64,000 nt of DNA from Guadua angustifolia (GCA_036346375.1 CM070501.1:58755326-58819325); one strand, 5' to 3'. Counted from the first letter of the stretch, positions 1 to 10,890 are shown. Notes: a model not told the origin generated them from the sequence alone. Made by a program: numbers and translations.

Positions 1-119
1 CCTTCTTTTGTTTTCTTGGCTGTGTGTCCTCGACAGAAGCCGGAAGTGTGCCAAGGCTTTATATCCTCTTGATGTACTGTGCTTGGTTTTAATATATTTG
101 CTTCCTTTATCAAAAAAAA
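1..119 (+). mobile_element. 3' end of a LINE, inserted in RLK1
   Basis: The first 119 bases look like the 3' untranslated tail of a plant L1-type LINE on the plus strand: pyrimidine-rich, non-coding, and ending in a short poly-A run (112-119) at the point where the LRR reading frame of RLK1 begins at 120. The rest of the element lies outside the window. The family is inferred from resemblance to the LINE tails near 9380 and 12950. No target duplication can be checked because the 5' junction is not present. Confidence 0.6.
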
Positions 120-1000
120 TCGAGGCGAAGTGTTGTGAGTTGGGAAAGATTGGAGAGTGAAGAAGGAATGGCTCCACTGAACTGGTTGTAAGACAAAGTT
201 AGAGTACGCATGCTGGGGAACCTACTGCCGATATCGGTAGGAATATTTCCATGCAACTTGTTCATCCCTATTACAAAGCTCCTCAGTGACGACAGATTGT
301 AGAGAGAGGGTGGAAGCACACCAGAAAGGTTGTTACGGAAGACATCAAGTACCTGGAGGCCTTGAATGTTGCTAAGTTCATGTGGGATTGGGCCCTCGAG
401 ATGGTTCCAAGAGAGCTTGAGGTAGCATAGGGATGACAGATTGGACAGTGACGGTGGGATGGGCCCTGTGAAGCTGTTGTTCGGCAGCTTGAGCACTTGG
501 AGGTGAGTCAGTGTGTTGCCGAGCTCAGCGGGTATGTGCCCATGGAGCTTATTGCCACTGAGATCAAGGAAAACTATGCTAATGCAGGAGCTTAAGTTGG
601 TAGGGAATGTACCGGAGAAGGAGTTGTCCTGCAACACAAGGGTGCGCAGTCGTCGGAGGAGGCCAATGCCTGGGGGGATCTCACCATGGAACCAGTTGAA
701 GCTCAGGTTGAGGTTTTGCAGGAAGGTGAGGTTGCCAATAGCCGGGGAAAGGGTCCCAGCAAGCCCAAGGCTCGGCAGACTGAGCGCCAACACCCGCGAT
801 GGCTTCCTGCGGCCACATGTCACCCCTTCCCAGTAGCAGAAGCTGGCGCTGCCGTTCCAAGAAGCAAGCGCGACAGAGCTGTCCCTGCTGATCCCCTCCT
901 TGAAAGCGAGCAGCGCGGTCTCATCGCTGCTGGCAACACTCGCCGCGACGGTCATCAGAATGGGCAGGAGGAGGTTCATGAAAATAAGAGAGAGACGCAT
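120..1000 (-). pseudogene. RLK1: N-terminal fragment of Xa21-type LRR receptor kinase
   Basis: Minus-strand frame starting at the ATG at 1000 and open for about 290 residues. It has a hydrophobic signal peptide (residues 1-25), an LRRNT_2 cap with the paired-cysteine motif CYWEGVTC (about residues 55-62), and then plant-type LRRs of about 24 residues with the N-L-S/G-x-I-P consensus. Intact members of this family (Xa21/FLS2-like, LRR-XII) are about 1000 residues long, with some 20 LRRs, a transmembrane helix and a cytoplasmic Ser/Thr kinase; they sense extracellular peptides. Here the frame stops in an LRR reading ..PSSLSNLS.. where a LINE poly-A tail is fused. The remainder, if any, is outside the window. 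Within the visible part there is no frameshift, so this is the best preserved of the three paralogues. Confidence 0.85.
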
Positions 1001-1083
1001 CTAGCTAGGTGGCCTGTTTCTTGATTTTGGCTTTGTGAATTATATGAAATCAGCGGTGGTAGAAAACTGGCGTAATAGACAGC

Positions 1084-1090
1084 TTTTATA
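1084..1090 (-). promoter_or_regulatory. TATA box of RLK1
   Basis: On the minus strand the sequence reads TATAAAA about 84 bases upstream of the RLK1 ATG (1000), a normal distance for a plant TATA box with a short leader. A short CAG/TAG trinucleotide run lies just upstream (1094-1110). The position supports the chosen start codon. Activity is not shown. Confidence 0.5.
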
Positions 1091-1110
1091 TTAGTAGCAG
1101 CAGCAGTAGT

Positions 1111-1462
1111 AGAGTGCCCCTTTTACAGTTTTATGCCATATTGCACGACGATGTTGATTGTTTAAGGTCTTCGATCCATGTATAGCTATGTCGTCATTAT
1201 TTTGTATTATATATGTTGGCAAAGCAGTATAAGTTCTATAAGTACCCTGTCAAGTCACAATGTCCTGCTATGTGGGAAGCATGTGATAGAACATTTTGAA
1301 TTTAGTTTGTTCAATAATATTTTTCTTGATATTTCGATTGATCACATAAAGATGATTCAATTATATTTGTCACATGACATACTTTGACAATATTAAATTT
1401 TTTGGACAGGAAGTCAGAAACTGGAAAGGAGTTGTATACTAGACTATTGTTTCTGTGTGTAC
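1111..1462. other. AT-rich upstream region of RLK1
   Basis: AT-rich, with no convincing coding frame. Short open frames here lack any recognisable motif. It is probably the RLK1 upstream region, interrupted by the LINE remnant that begins at about 1463. Confidence 0.4.
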
Positions 1463-2755
1463 TTTTTTTTTTTTGAAGACAGCATGGCTGTGAATTATAT
1501 TAGATAAGGAAGAAAGGAGAGTACATGGCGCAGGAGGCTACGCCCGGAGAATTACATTGTACAAGAGGGTCGAAAAGGAAGAAGGAGAGATTTAGAGAAA
1601 AAGCTAGTTGAAATTACAGATGAGAAGCTAGTCGATCAACTAAGCGCTTTTAGGTGAGATGCACCCGAAAAGTCCATATCGCGACGCCTTCTTTGATGGA
1701 TCGGAGGATGTCCTCATTGGTCTTGGCAATGCCTCGAAATACTCTATTATTTCGCTCCTTCCACCACCGCCAGCAAACTAAGATGATCAAAGTTGTAACG
1801 CCTTTGCGAGGCCCCGCGTGGCAGTTCATAAGATGCAGGCACCAATGTTTGAAATTGGCAGTTTCGCCCCAACAACCTGGGAGGAGCTGTGGTAATCGCA
1901 TCCATCTGGCAACAGCTGCCCATAGTTGCTGGACTTTTGAACATTCCAAGAACAAATGACTGATAGTTTCAAGACTTTGATAGCACATGGGACAAAAATA
2001 TTGGTTTGACTACCCCCTCTGCTGAAGTCGTTGCGCCGTCCATAGTCGGTTATGGGGAGCCAGCCACATAAATATTTTGCATCACAATGAGCCCATGTTG
2101 GCCAAACCGCAGATGGAAAGGTGAGTAAGTGCTTCCAGAGAATATTGATATTGTACGCCGATGAGGCCGAGTAAATTCCGTTGGAAGTGTGCATCCAAGT
2201 TATACTATCCGGATCTCAGGTTGTAATTGAACAGACTGTAGTCTGATCCATAGGTTGACGATCTTGAGAAGAAGGTGGGGTGTTAGGTTGTGTCTGATGT
2301 CCCAGATCCAGTTGTTGTTTGATAGGGCATCGGCCACAGGACGTGACTTTCTCCTGGAGTGGTTGAAGAGGTCCGGCGCATATTGAGATGGGGCCGCCCC
2401 TTCCAGCCATCTGTCTGTCCAGAAGGTTGCCATTTGACCATTTCCGATGGTAACTTTGGTAGCTGCGGAGAAAAGTTTAAATCAGTTCGATCACATGGAG
2501 TCCATTGCCCTGTCCATGGTCTATCCGGATCCCTCCATCTGAGCCAAAGCCAGCGGATACGCAGCGCTCTTGCAAACCTGTTGAGGTCAAGGATGCCGAG
2601 CCCCCCCATGTTGTAGGGCCGATAAACTGTTGTCCACCGTACCTTGCAATTCCCTCCGTGGATTTTCCCATTTCCTGCCCATAAGAATTTTCTTCTGAGC
2701 TTGTCGAGGTCTACGATGAATTTTTTGGGTGGCCTGATCGCTGTCAGGAGGTATA
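1463..2755 (-). mobile_element. 5'-truncated LINE (L1-type) with C-terminal ORF2 fragment
   Basis: Minus-strand LINE remnant. Reading from high to low coordinates, a degraded ORF2 C-terminal part starts near 2750 with the post-RT region (..RRKFLWAG.., ..GGLGILDLNRFARALRIRWLW..). It continues after frameshifts into a zf-RVT-type domain at 1650-1988 (..SLETISHLFLEC..QLWAAVARW..WWKERNNRVFRG..). The 3' tail ends in a poly-A run (T-run on plus, 1463-1474). The nine bases TGTACTTTT occur at both junctions (about 1458 and 2756) and may be the target duplication, although part of that could be poly-A. The same family occurs at 8872-9384, whose protein remnant and 3' tail match closely. Confidence 0.8.
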
Positions 2756-2764
2756 TGTACTTTT

Positions 2765-3220
2765 GTGGGTGATTATAGCTTGTCGGACGATAAACATTAT
2801 AAGGTGCATTGTCTGCTGTGAAAATAACTTTGTTTGGGGCAGGTGTCGCAGTGTCTGTTGCTATGCTTTGTTCAGATGTTATCTCAGTAGATCTTTTATT
2901 GTGAGCATGTTTCTGTCCTATGTATAGCTGGTGCATGTGTTCCCATCACTCTTTATGTGGTGATCTTAGCTTTTTATCGCCTGTAGAGGTTTTTGATCTA
3001 AAAAATGATCTGTTTGTTCTTTTTTCAACGACGTTACTAGCTTTTCATGATATCTAATATGTGATTTGGACCATTACAATTTATAGTTTTAAAATATTAT
3101 AAAAGTACTTTTAATGATAAGCCTAATGATATATTTTCATATGGCTAATGTACCATAGAATAGAAAGTTTGACCTCACAGTTCGGAGGACTTGTAGATAT
3201 TACCAATAATAATAATATAC
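2765..3220. other. Non-coding AT-rich spacer
   Basis: No gene, RNA or mobile-element end is recognised here. The stretch is AT-rich with scattered short frames only, and it separates the LINE remnant from the Helitron candidate. Confidence 0.3.
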
Positions 3221-3483
3221 TCCATATAAGGAGCGCTGGGATTGCCGAGCAACGGCCGTGCCCACGTGTCATCCGTAGTTTTGCAAAAACCCTTTCGCTT
3301 GTTCAAATTGCGGATAGGTCCTCGTGTAATTTCTCGAGACAAAGAAAATTTTCTTCCTTCGCTTAGGTCCTCGCCCACGGCATTTTACGCTCAAGCCTCC
3401 CGTTAGTTTCAAATCGCGAACAAGCCCTTTTCTAATTTTTCAGATAGCTAACAGGTCCAAAAAATAACAAATAGGTCCTCGCT

Positions 3484-3700
3484 TACGCTCAGTCCTTTCT
3501 CCGCTTTTTCGGAAAAATGTTTTCGCCAATCAAAAACCCCGGAAAAAATGTTACGCCAAAAAAACGGAAAAATGTTTTTACCAAAAAAACGGAAAAAATG
3601 TTTTCGCCATCCAAAAGACCAGGAAAATATTTTCGCCACCCAAAAAAAAAATATTTTCACGAAAAAAACGCGTTTTCCTCGGAAAATTTTTTCGCACCAG
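3484..3700. repeat. Tandem array of ~25-30 bp units (ggaaaaatgttttcgcc)
   Basis: Seven or so imperfect copies of a unit with the core GGAAAAATGTTTTCGCC followed by an A-rich linker. The copies differ by small indels in the A-runs. It reads openly in several frames only because it is repetitive, and no protein is proposed. The array lies inside the Helitron candidate. Confidence 0.75.
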
Positions 3701-4202
3701 AGAAATGTGTGCTTTATGTCTAGACTTTTTCCCCAACTCGATTTTCTATCTCGATCTCGATATTTTTTAAAACGTGTGTTATTACTCTATGAACGCGTAT
3801 AGTGTTAGGCTCGATAAAAGAAGATTGACGTCTCGAATAATTTTTCGCCCTTTTTCCTCTAGACTATTTTTGCCCGCTGGGTGGTTTTGCGAACATAGAA
3901 AAATGCATCCGTCCCTTCTCCGCCATTATTTTGAAAAACCCGCAGCTTCGCAAGTTCGACGGTAAAAACTCATACCGACCAGCCAAGAAATTCGACGGCG
4001 TAAAAACTCATACCGGATTTTCCCCTCGCGGCGCGGCATTCGCGCGCGATTCTAACTAGTCCTTATATTAAACCTAGAAGGTTTCCGGGCTCCCGAGCGC
4101 ATCCAAGTCAATTTGGGGCGACGTGGCCATTCATATCGTGCGCCACATACACCGGCTAATATGGTTTAAGTATTTTGCTGCTCTCCCTCGGACACATCCG
4201 TT

Positions 4203-4275
4203 GTGCGGCGCAGTGGTAACGCGCTTCGCTTCGTGCCTGAGACCGTGGCTTTGAGCCTTCGACTCCTGCTCGCGT
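4203..4275 (+). other. tRNA-like / SINE-head segment
   Basis: A pol III A-box-like sequence (GGCGCAGTGG at about 4207-4216) is followed about 45 bases later by a weak B-box-like sequence (CCTTCGACTCC, about 4256-4266). The spacing suits a tRNA-derived promoter, but the B box departs from GGTTCGANTCC and a full cloverleaf cannot be drawn convincingly. It may be a SINE head or a decayed tRNA caught in the Helitron candidate. Confidence 0.35.
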
Positions 4276-4329
4276 GCGTGTCAGTGTTGCTTTGGCAATA
4301 TTTTTTCCACGCAATGCATGGTGTGGGAA

Positions 4330-4740
4330 TTTTTGCGAAAAGGCCCTCGGAGATTCCCCAAATTATATCTAGGTTCTTTTTTGCGGAAAGACCCCCAATA
4401 TTTTTGAAATTGTTTTTTTTGGTGCAAAGGGCCCCAAAAATTCTGAATTACATTTGGGTCCACTTTTTTTCTGAGAAGACCTCCCTGGCTCCCCCCAATA
4501 TTTCTGAAAATACGTTTAGGTCCATTTTTTTGAGGAAACCCCGAAGAGATTCCCCAAATTACATCCTAGTCCTTTTTTTGTGGGAAGACCCCTGAAATCT
4601 AAATTACATCCGAGTCCGCTTTTTACTGAGAAGACCCCCCAATATTTTTGAAATTACGTCTAGGTCCATTTTCCCCACGAACTCCCCCCCTCCCCCTCAA
4701 GATCCCGAAATTATGTCTAGGTCCACTTTTTCCCGAGAAG
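4330..4740. repeat. Degenerate tandem array of ~50-60 bp units
   Basis: Roughly seven imperfect units share the order: C-rich block, AATATTTTTGAAATTAC, a TAGGTCCA core, a T-run, then GAGAAGAC. Unit length varies through homopolymer changes. It is non-coding and lies in the right half of the Helitron candidate. Confidence 0.7.
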
Positions 4741-4798
4741 GCAGAGCGTTTTTTTTCCGCTGGGCGTGTAGCGGCGTGCGTTGTGCCCACGCATCTAG

Positions 4799-6358
4799 TT
4801 TACCACATAGGAGAATGAATCTTACCTCTGGTGCGAGCTGTCTCGGATTGTTCTGGAATTAATTCTCTATGAAGTGGTGTCATCTTTTTCTTTTTTGACT
4901 TTTTTTTTCTTGACTTCACTTACTTATATATTGATTCGTCCTCCATTTATGCAATATGCTGCTGTTCCTGTAACGCATGGTCTCTCTGTGCGTGTGTTTT
5001 GAGAGGAATGCATGGTGTGTTTTCATGCCGTTTAAAAGCAATGTTCAGTCTGTAGTGCGGTTTATCGTCTGTTGACTGAATTGACATCTTTTCTGACACG
5101 ATAATCTCTCCACTCTGGTATATATACTCTAGGCCACTAAAAGCATCTCCAATGTCAGCGAGCTAATTAAAAATGTTACATTATTGACAGAAAATCTTTC
5201 AAGGCCTAGATTGAGGGAGAAAAGTAGCAGAGGGAATGTTTGCAAAATGAACTCTATGACACTCGCCTTCTGCATGCATGGGCCACGGTCTTGGCGGACG
5301 GTCGGAGGGCGGCGGAGCTCCGGCGAGTGCCGGCCAGACATGTCGCCGAATGGTTGTCTCACAACTGCGCCCGACGGATCAAGGATCTGCCAGTCGTTTT
5401 GATTCTTTTTCCCTGGCCCGAATGGCGCCATCTTTTTCCCCGAGCTCTTAAGATTGGACTTTCATGTGATATATTGCACGCACTTCTGGGCTTCCCGTTT
5501 GCATCTTTCCTTCAATCATCGAGAAGAGTGTGTTTCGTTCTTCACTAATCGTGTGGCCGGAACTCGAAATTGGCTGATTTTGGCATGGTGCTACTCTCCG
5601 AATTCAGATCGAAGTAACCAAAACCCTCCTGTCCCCCAACTTGTACTAGTTAGTACCTGATTGCGATTTTGAAAATATGTTTCATGACAAATTTACTTGT
5701 ACCATCTTCGTATATCCAAACTACATATTTTAGATAATATATTTGGTCAAAATTGATAATATTTGACTGCACATATTCTAGCGAGACTTATTTTGTTAGT
5801 GGAAGGAGTATATAATAATTATATATAGAAAATAAAGAAATATGTACAAACAGAATTACGAAACCCGTATAGCTCAGAAAAATTAAAGAAAATTGAATGC
5901 CTTCAGTTTTTCTAAGCAGCATAAATCAAGCTGGAGATTCCTCTAAAGAGAGGTCAATGAAGTCAAGAAAGTAGTCGATCAAGTCAAAAAGTAAGTCAAG
6001 GAAGTCAAGATAGTAGAGTCATTGAAGTCAAGAAAGTGGAGCCAAAAAAAAAAACAGAGAGAGACGAAAAGATGACACCAATTACCAACTTGTGTAGGAT
6101 AAGAAATCAGAGTTACCAAACTGTAAGTTTTCCGAAGGCATTTCTCTATCTGTAATCTGTAGGCACAGGATATTTCCAAGCAGGACCATATGCCAGTGCA
6201 GTGCTCTAGAAAGAGCTCCAGACTGCTGTTTTCATGGAGGCACTGACCGAGCCGAAAGAAAACATGGAACTCACTTCACACCACAGAGTAGGCACATCAC
6301 GAATTTACGTGACCAGTCCCTCAAAGAGAGGTTTTTAGGAAGAATACATTGGGACATG
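4799..6358. other. Intergenic stretch with MITE remnants
   Basis: No protein gene is supported. Two things stand out. About 5650-5815 is an AT-rich segment whose right end reads, on the minus strand, like a Stowaway MITE terminus (TACTCCTTCCACTAACAAAATAAG-like) next to TA. About 5945-6040 is a short imperfect array of GAAGTCAAG. The open frames near 5180-5550 overlap in several frames and have no known motif. Confidence 0.35.
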
Positions 6359-6903
6359 TGTTATATTCTAATACCTCTTCTTATACAAATCAGTCCTTAG
6401 ATGGGATTAGAGTTTTGTGAGATATGGTACGAGCGTGCACGGTCTTAAGAACGAACAGATAAATCTTGTAGAGAGAATCAAAATAATGACGTTGAAGGAA
6501 CCACAACGCGCGAGAGAGAAAGATTTGACGAAACCGACCGCAAATTCTTTAAGCACAACATCAAAAAAATACAAGAAATTATAGCCTTTTCACAACATCT
6601 TGAACCTTTTAGGATCCTTAGATTCTTGTCCTATACAAGAATCTAGTGGTAAAGAATAACTTAGCCTCTAATTCTTTCGTGCGCTTTTTGCTCTGAATGA
6701 GTTAGCTTATGGCTTCTTTGTTGCTTGAGTTCTCCATAACCCCCAAGGTTTATATAGCCTCCATAATTCTCTTTCTGAAGGAAATAGGAATCATACTTCT
6801 ATTAGGATTAAGAATCCCTCTCCTATTAGGAAATCTAATTAGAATTCATCTAGCATACCTTTTTAAATCCTAAAAGGCTAGATATGAGTCACTATATTTA
6901 ACA
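6359..6903 (-). repeat. 3' LTR of the Copia remnant (545 bp)
   Basis: Aligns along its whole length with 8603-9671 once the LINE insertion is removed. Shared landmarks include CCTTGTCCTATACAAGAATC-like and GATATGAGTCA-like segments. It begins TG and ends CA. The divergence from its partner is obvious by eye, so the insertion is not recent. Confidence 0.85.
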
Positions 6904-7597
6904 ATCTCCACCTTGACTCTTATCCATTAAAGTCACCACGCTCCTCCAAGAACTCGCTCTAAGTCGGCTCCGTGTTTTTTTTCTTCCCACCTTTGGAAGT
7001 GCGCCCACCATAAGTGGTCGTACACATTACCGCAATGTGTGTGTTGGTGTTCGAGCTTGGCTTCCTGAACCCTCCACCTAAGATCTCTTTCTTTGTATAG
7101 TTTGGTTAACCATACCTCTTGTTCTTATAGCCCTCCATGCCATAGGTTTATATTGCCTCCGAGCTCCACCCGCTCGATGGTACTACGTGGTTGGTCCCGC
7201 CATGTCCGCCATGTCTTCTTTCTTCCAACAGCTTATTCCTTCACTTTTACGTCTATTAGATTTTACAACCGTCTTTGCAGTTCCACACAAAACATTAGTT
7301 GAGATATAATTATCTACTGTCGATGACATAGTTTCTTTCTCTTGATCAGGATTTTTTTATACCTCCTATTGGTTGCCCTCCCTTTAGGTTTACCCATCAA
7401 TCAGTATCCTCTAATACTCTATATACTTTTCATGATCACCTACTCTTTGCAAGCAACTTGCATGACTCCACCTCAAAGTGATACCTCATAACCTTCGAGT
7501 TCAAACAATCTCACAGATATTATATTCTTCTTTATGCCAGGAATATACCGAACTCCTGTCAATGTGCAATGTGGTCCATCATATATCTTCAATGTAA

Positions 7598-8560
7598 CTA
7601 TTCCCACCTCAGTAATTGTGTACTCCTTGCAATTAGCCAAGTGAACAGTTCATGTGCTAAGCATAGATATTCTTCGTCAAACATCTCTTTCGCCGAACAT
7701 ATATGGAAGCAACAACTTGAATCTAATATCCATCTATGAGAAGTACCTAGTTGACTAACAATAAGTATGCCTGAATTATCTTTTGCTATCGCCATTGAGC
7801 ACGCACCCTTCATTTTCTTCAACTTGGACAGTCCTTTATCATACGGTATTCCTCGTCACATAGATAGCATACACATGTGCCCTTACTCTTACCCTTCTTC
7901 CTATAACCTTTTCTTTTGCTTGCAACACCTATTACAGCCAATATTTGATCACCTGAGGATGAAGATTTAGATAGCTTTTTCATGGACTCTGCCTCCAATA
8001 GATATACAACTACCTTATTGAAGTTGAGAATGCTTTTTTTGATGAGAATATTCATCACCAATTAATCCCATGATGGTGGTAGAGATGATAACAGTATAAC
8101 GACTTTATCGTTCGCCTCATTTTTCTCATCCACATTAATTAGTTATGTGATAAGCTTATTGAAGATATTGAGATGGTCAACGAACTGTGTACCTTCCTCC
8201 ATGCACAACCTGCATAGTTATCGCTCCAGCACCTACTAGTTTGTCAACAACTTTGCCATATACAATTCTTCTAAGTCCTTCTATAATTTCTTCGGAGAAT
8301 TTTCTTTGACCATGAGTACTTTACCTCATCGGAGAGACATAGACAAATTGTACTGATAGTCTTTTGCTCCATCATCTTTCAGTCTTCAGATGATATCTTT
8401 TCTGGTTTATCCCCTTCAAGAGCAGCGATTAACTCTTACTGGATAAGGACATCATTCCCCACACATTACCATACATTGAAATTTCCTTCACCGTCAAATT
8501 TCTCTACTTAATTCCACATTATCGACATCAATCAATGCCACCTGATGCTTTAATGACCCT
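7598..8560 (-). pseudogene. Copia gag / protease-region remnant
   Basis: Minus-strand frames between the LTRs. Around 8500-8560 is a Copia gag start-like segment (..KFDGEGNF..). Near 7820-7900 a zinc knuckle reads CYLCDEEYRMIKDC, with Arg in place of the His ligand. Around 7690-7740 the retropepsin/GAG-pre-integrase region reads WILDSSCCFHIC, where the usual catalytic DSG has become DSS. The frames are separate and interrupted by stops and frameshifts. This would have packaged and processed the Copia RNA; it cannot do so now. Confidence 0.7.
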
Positions 8561-8602
8561 GTCACAAATCTGATTAATCCAATCTTAACTCCTAATACCA
8601 CT

Positions 8603-9671
8603 TGTTATACTTTGATATCCCTTATGCACATCAACTCTTGGATCACATCAGAGTTTTATGATATATAGCACGACCATGTACGATCTCAAAAATGAAGTAG
8701 ATGAATCTCATAGAGAGAAGCAAAATAACGACGTTGATGCAACCACCACGAAAGAGAAAGATTTGACGAAACCGATTGTAAATTTTTAAGTACAACCTGA
8801 AAAGAGTACAAGGAATTATTGCTCTTTCACAACTTCTCGAACCTTTTAGGCTCCTCAAATCCTTGTCCTATGTGCTGTTGAAATCTTGAAACAGTGCATC
8901 ACTTGTTCATAGATTGCCCCAAAGTTCAGCAATTATGGGCAGCTGTTGCAAGATGGACATGACTACCTTCTCTCCTCCAGGACCGTTGGGACAAAACTAC
9001 CACCTTCCAAGATTGGAACCAGCATCGCTTAAACAGCCACATAGGGTTTCGAAAAGGCGCTGCAACTCTGACCATCTTAATTTGCTGGCAATGGTGGAAA
9101 GAACGAAATAACAGAGTCTTCCGGAATGAATGCAAAGCCATCGAAGATATTCTCCAATCCATCAAAGATGACGCTGCAATCTGGATTACCGCTGGTGCAG
9201 CTCACTTAAAAAACCTGATTGACCGACGAATTTGATTTTTTCCTGCTTTCTTCTTTTCTTTCTCCTCTTCTTTCCCTCCAATCTCTTTCTCCTTGTAAAA
9301 CTCTCTAGGTGCAGTATCCTGCGCCATGTACTCCTTTGATATTCTCTATCTAATATAAATTACAGCCCTGTTATCTTTCAAAAAAAATCCTTGTCCTATA
9401 CAAGAATCTAGTGCTAAAGAATAACCTAGTCTCTAATCCTCTCGTGCGCTTTTTGCTCTAGATGAGTTGGCTTGTGGCTTCTGGTTGCTTGGGTTCTCCA
9501 TGTCCCCTAAGTTTATATAGCCTCCCTAGTTCTCTTTTTAAAGCAAATAGGAATCTTACTCCTATTAGGATTAGAAATCCCTCTCCTATTAGAAATTCTA
9601 ATCCAATTAGGATTCATCTAGCACGCCTTTCCAAATCCTAAAAGGCTAGATATGAGTCATCATATTTAACA
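8603..9671 (-). repeat. 5' LTR of the Copia remnant, interrupted by a LINE
   Basis: Without the insertion at 8872-9384 this LTR is about 550 bp, matching the 545-bp partner. The primer-binding site lies immediately inside (8589-8600), which fixes the minus orientation. Confidence 0.85.
8872..9384 (+). mobile_element. Short 5'-truncated LINE nested in the Copia 5' LTR
   Basis: A plus-strand LINE tail of about 510 bases. It encodes a broken zf-RVT segment (..LETVHHLFIDCPKVQQLWAAVARW..) and ends in a 3' untranslated region with a poly-A run (9380-9387). It is flanked by a direct duplication AAATCCTTGTCCTAT (8857-8871 and 9385-9399; the A residues at the right are shared with poly-A). It is the same LINE family as 1463-2755. 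It inserted after the Copia element, because it splits its LTR. Confidence 0.9.
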
Positions 9672-10173
9672 ATGTGTATAGCCTTGTTTGGTATAGTCGT
9701 AGCTTTTATGAGAAGTAAGTTTCAGCTAGATGTATGGTTGAAGGGTTGTAGGCTGAATGGCTGATCTAAAGAGGTCTATTGTTTAGCACCATGGCTTTTT
9801 ATTTGTGAGGGTACAGGTCGGAATAAGTGCGAGTGGGGTAGAATTTGGGATTTTATACTTGGTAGAAGGTTGTAATTTTCTTCAACTCTAGTGGCAAAGT
9901 CAGAACCTTGACCCATCGAAACTATGTGAAGGTAACCTAGATCAGCTTTTGATTTACAACTTCTCCTAGTATAAATGAGCTATTGTCATTTACTTATTGA
10001 CTATGAAAAAGCAAACGGTTTGTAACAGTTCTCGAGTTTTACAGTGAAGAAATCGAAGCTCATGCCGTTCCAAATAGGGTTATACGATCATGGCCAAGAC
10101 TCCAGCCGCTTTCGTGGACACACCCAAGCATCAAAACTCAATGGGACGTAGCACATGTCGCTCACACATGTCG
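9672..10173. other. Intergenic, nothing recognised
   Basis: No coding frame, RNA or repeat end could be supported in this stretch between the Copia remnant and the hAT element. Confidence 0.3.
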
Positions 10174-10181
10174 GCTGCCAA

Positions 10182-10619
10182 TAGGGGTGGAATCGAGCCG
10201 AGCCGAGCTGGCTCGACCGAGCTCGTCAGTTTGCGAGCCGAGCTAGGCTCAGCTCGGCTCGTGAGCCGCCTGACATGTGGGCCCGCCTCATGTAATTTGG
10301 ATAATTGATTAGTTCCTTGTTCCTTGTTCAATATGACTGTATGAATGCCAAGCCGATTGAATGTCTGTGAGCTGTGGCTAATTTTGTATTAAAATTAAGC
10401 CTCATGTAATTTGAATAATTGATTAGTAATTAGTGAAAGTGATTTTGAATGTCTGAATTTTACCGAGCCTAACGAGCCAACAAGCCGCTCGCGAGCCGGC
10501 TCGAGCTCGGCTCATTGTATCAACGAGCCAGACGGTAGGCTTAGGCTCGGCTCGTTGATGCACCGAGCCGAGCCGAGCCAGAGCCGAGCCGCGAGCCTTG
10601 AGCTGTTTTTCCATCCCTA
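10182..10619. mobile_element. Ds-like non-autonomous hAT element (438 bp)
   Basis: Terminal inverted repeats TAGGGGTGGAA / TTCCATCCCTA resemble the Ac/Ds type. The flanks are an 8-bp duplication, GCTGCCAA (10174-10181) and GCCGCCAA (10620-10627), with one mismatch. Both subterminal regions are dense in GAGCC/GGCTC words that can fold on each other, and an internal segment with CATGTAATTTG(G/A)ATAATTGATTAG is present twice (about 10290 and 10404). There is no transposase. It would depend on an autonomous hAT elsewhere. Confidence 0.8.
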
Positions 10620-10714
10620 GCCGCCAATCAGCCAATGTACACTAGCCGGCCGGCTACTCCGAGGATATGCGAGGATTATATTTGATTTTCGGTAACTCTG
10701 GATTTTATTTATTT

Positions 10715-10890
10715 GATTGTACCTGCCTGCACAGTCACCAAACATACTAGGGAATTGCATAGATCTGATACAACCATATACAGAGTTTTAAGAAAGGATG
10801 ATGATTGTACCTGCCTGCACAGTCACCAAACATACTAGGGAATTGCATAGATCTGATACAACCATATACAGAGTTTTAAGAAAGGATGAT
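10715..10890. repeat. 88-bp tandem duplication
   Basis: Two adjacent copies (10715-10802 and 10803-10890) that appear identical, starting GATTGTACCTGCC and ending AAGGATGAT. They lie just downstream of the RLK2 stop. The lack of divergence points to a young duplication. Confidence 0.9.

Larger units (their letters stand above)
3221..4798 (+). mobile_element. Non-autonomous Helitron candidate
   Basis: The right end shows a GC-rich hairpin (GCGTG .. CACGC, about 4774-4792) followed a few bases later by CTAG and a host T, the arrangement expected of a Helitron 3' terminus (hairpin, then CTRR, inserted before T). The left end starts near a TC at 3221, with a GC-rich segment just inside. The interior is non-coding and made of two tandem arrays (3484-3700 and 4330-4740) plus a tRNA-like segment. 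No Rep/helicase is present, so it would be non-autonomous. Without comparison to an empty site the borders, especially the left one, are uncertain. Confidence 0.45.
6359..9671 (-). mobile_element. Deleted Copia-type LTR retrotransposon, minus orientation
   Basis: Two related LTRs, 6359-6903 (3' LTR) and 8603-9671 (5' LTR, enlarged by a LINE), both start TGTTATA and end TTTAACA in plus orientation. Next to the 5' LTR a primer-binding site resembling the initiator-Met tRNA complement (TGGTATTAGGAG on minus, 8589-8600) is present. Next to the 3' LTR a purine-rich tract (AAGGTGGAGAT on minus, from 6904) is present. The interior is only 1.7 kb, so integrase, RT and RNase H are missing. The five bases ATGTG occur at both outer edges (6356-6360 and 9672-9676), but on the left they overlap the LTR TG, so the target duplication is uncertain. 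Confidence 0.85.

Noticed and set aside
4203..4275. Functional tRNA gene
   Set aside because: The B box departs from consensus and no full cloverleaf can be drawn. It is kept only as a tRNA-like segment.
5110..5170. MITE start near AAAGCATCTCCAA
   Set aside because: The word is common at ends of grass MITEs, but no matching inverted end or duplication was found nearby.
6356..9676. ATGTG as a secure target duplication of the Copia remnant
   Set aside because: The left copy overlaps the TG of the LTR, so the true 5-bp flanks would be ACATG and ATGTG, which do not match fully.
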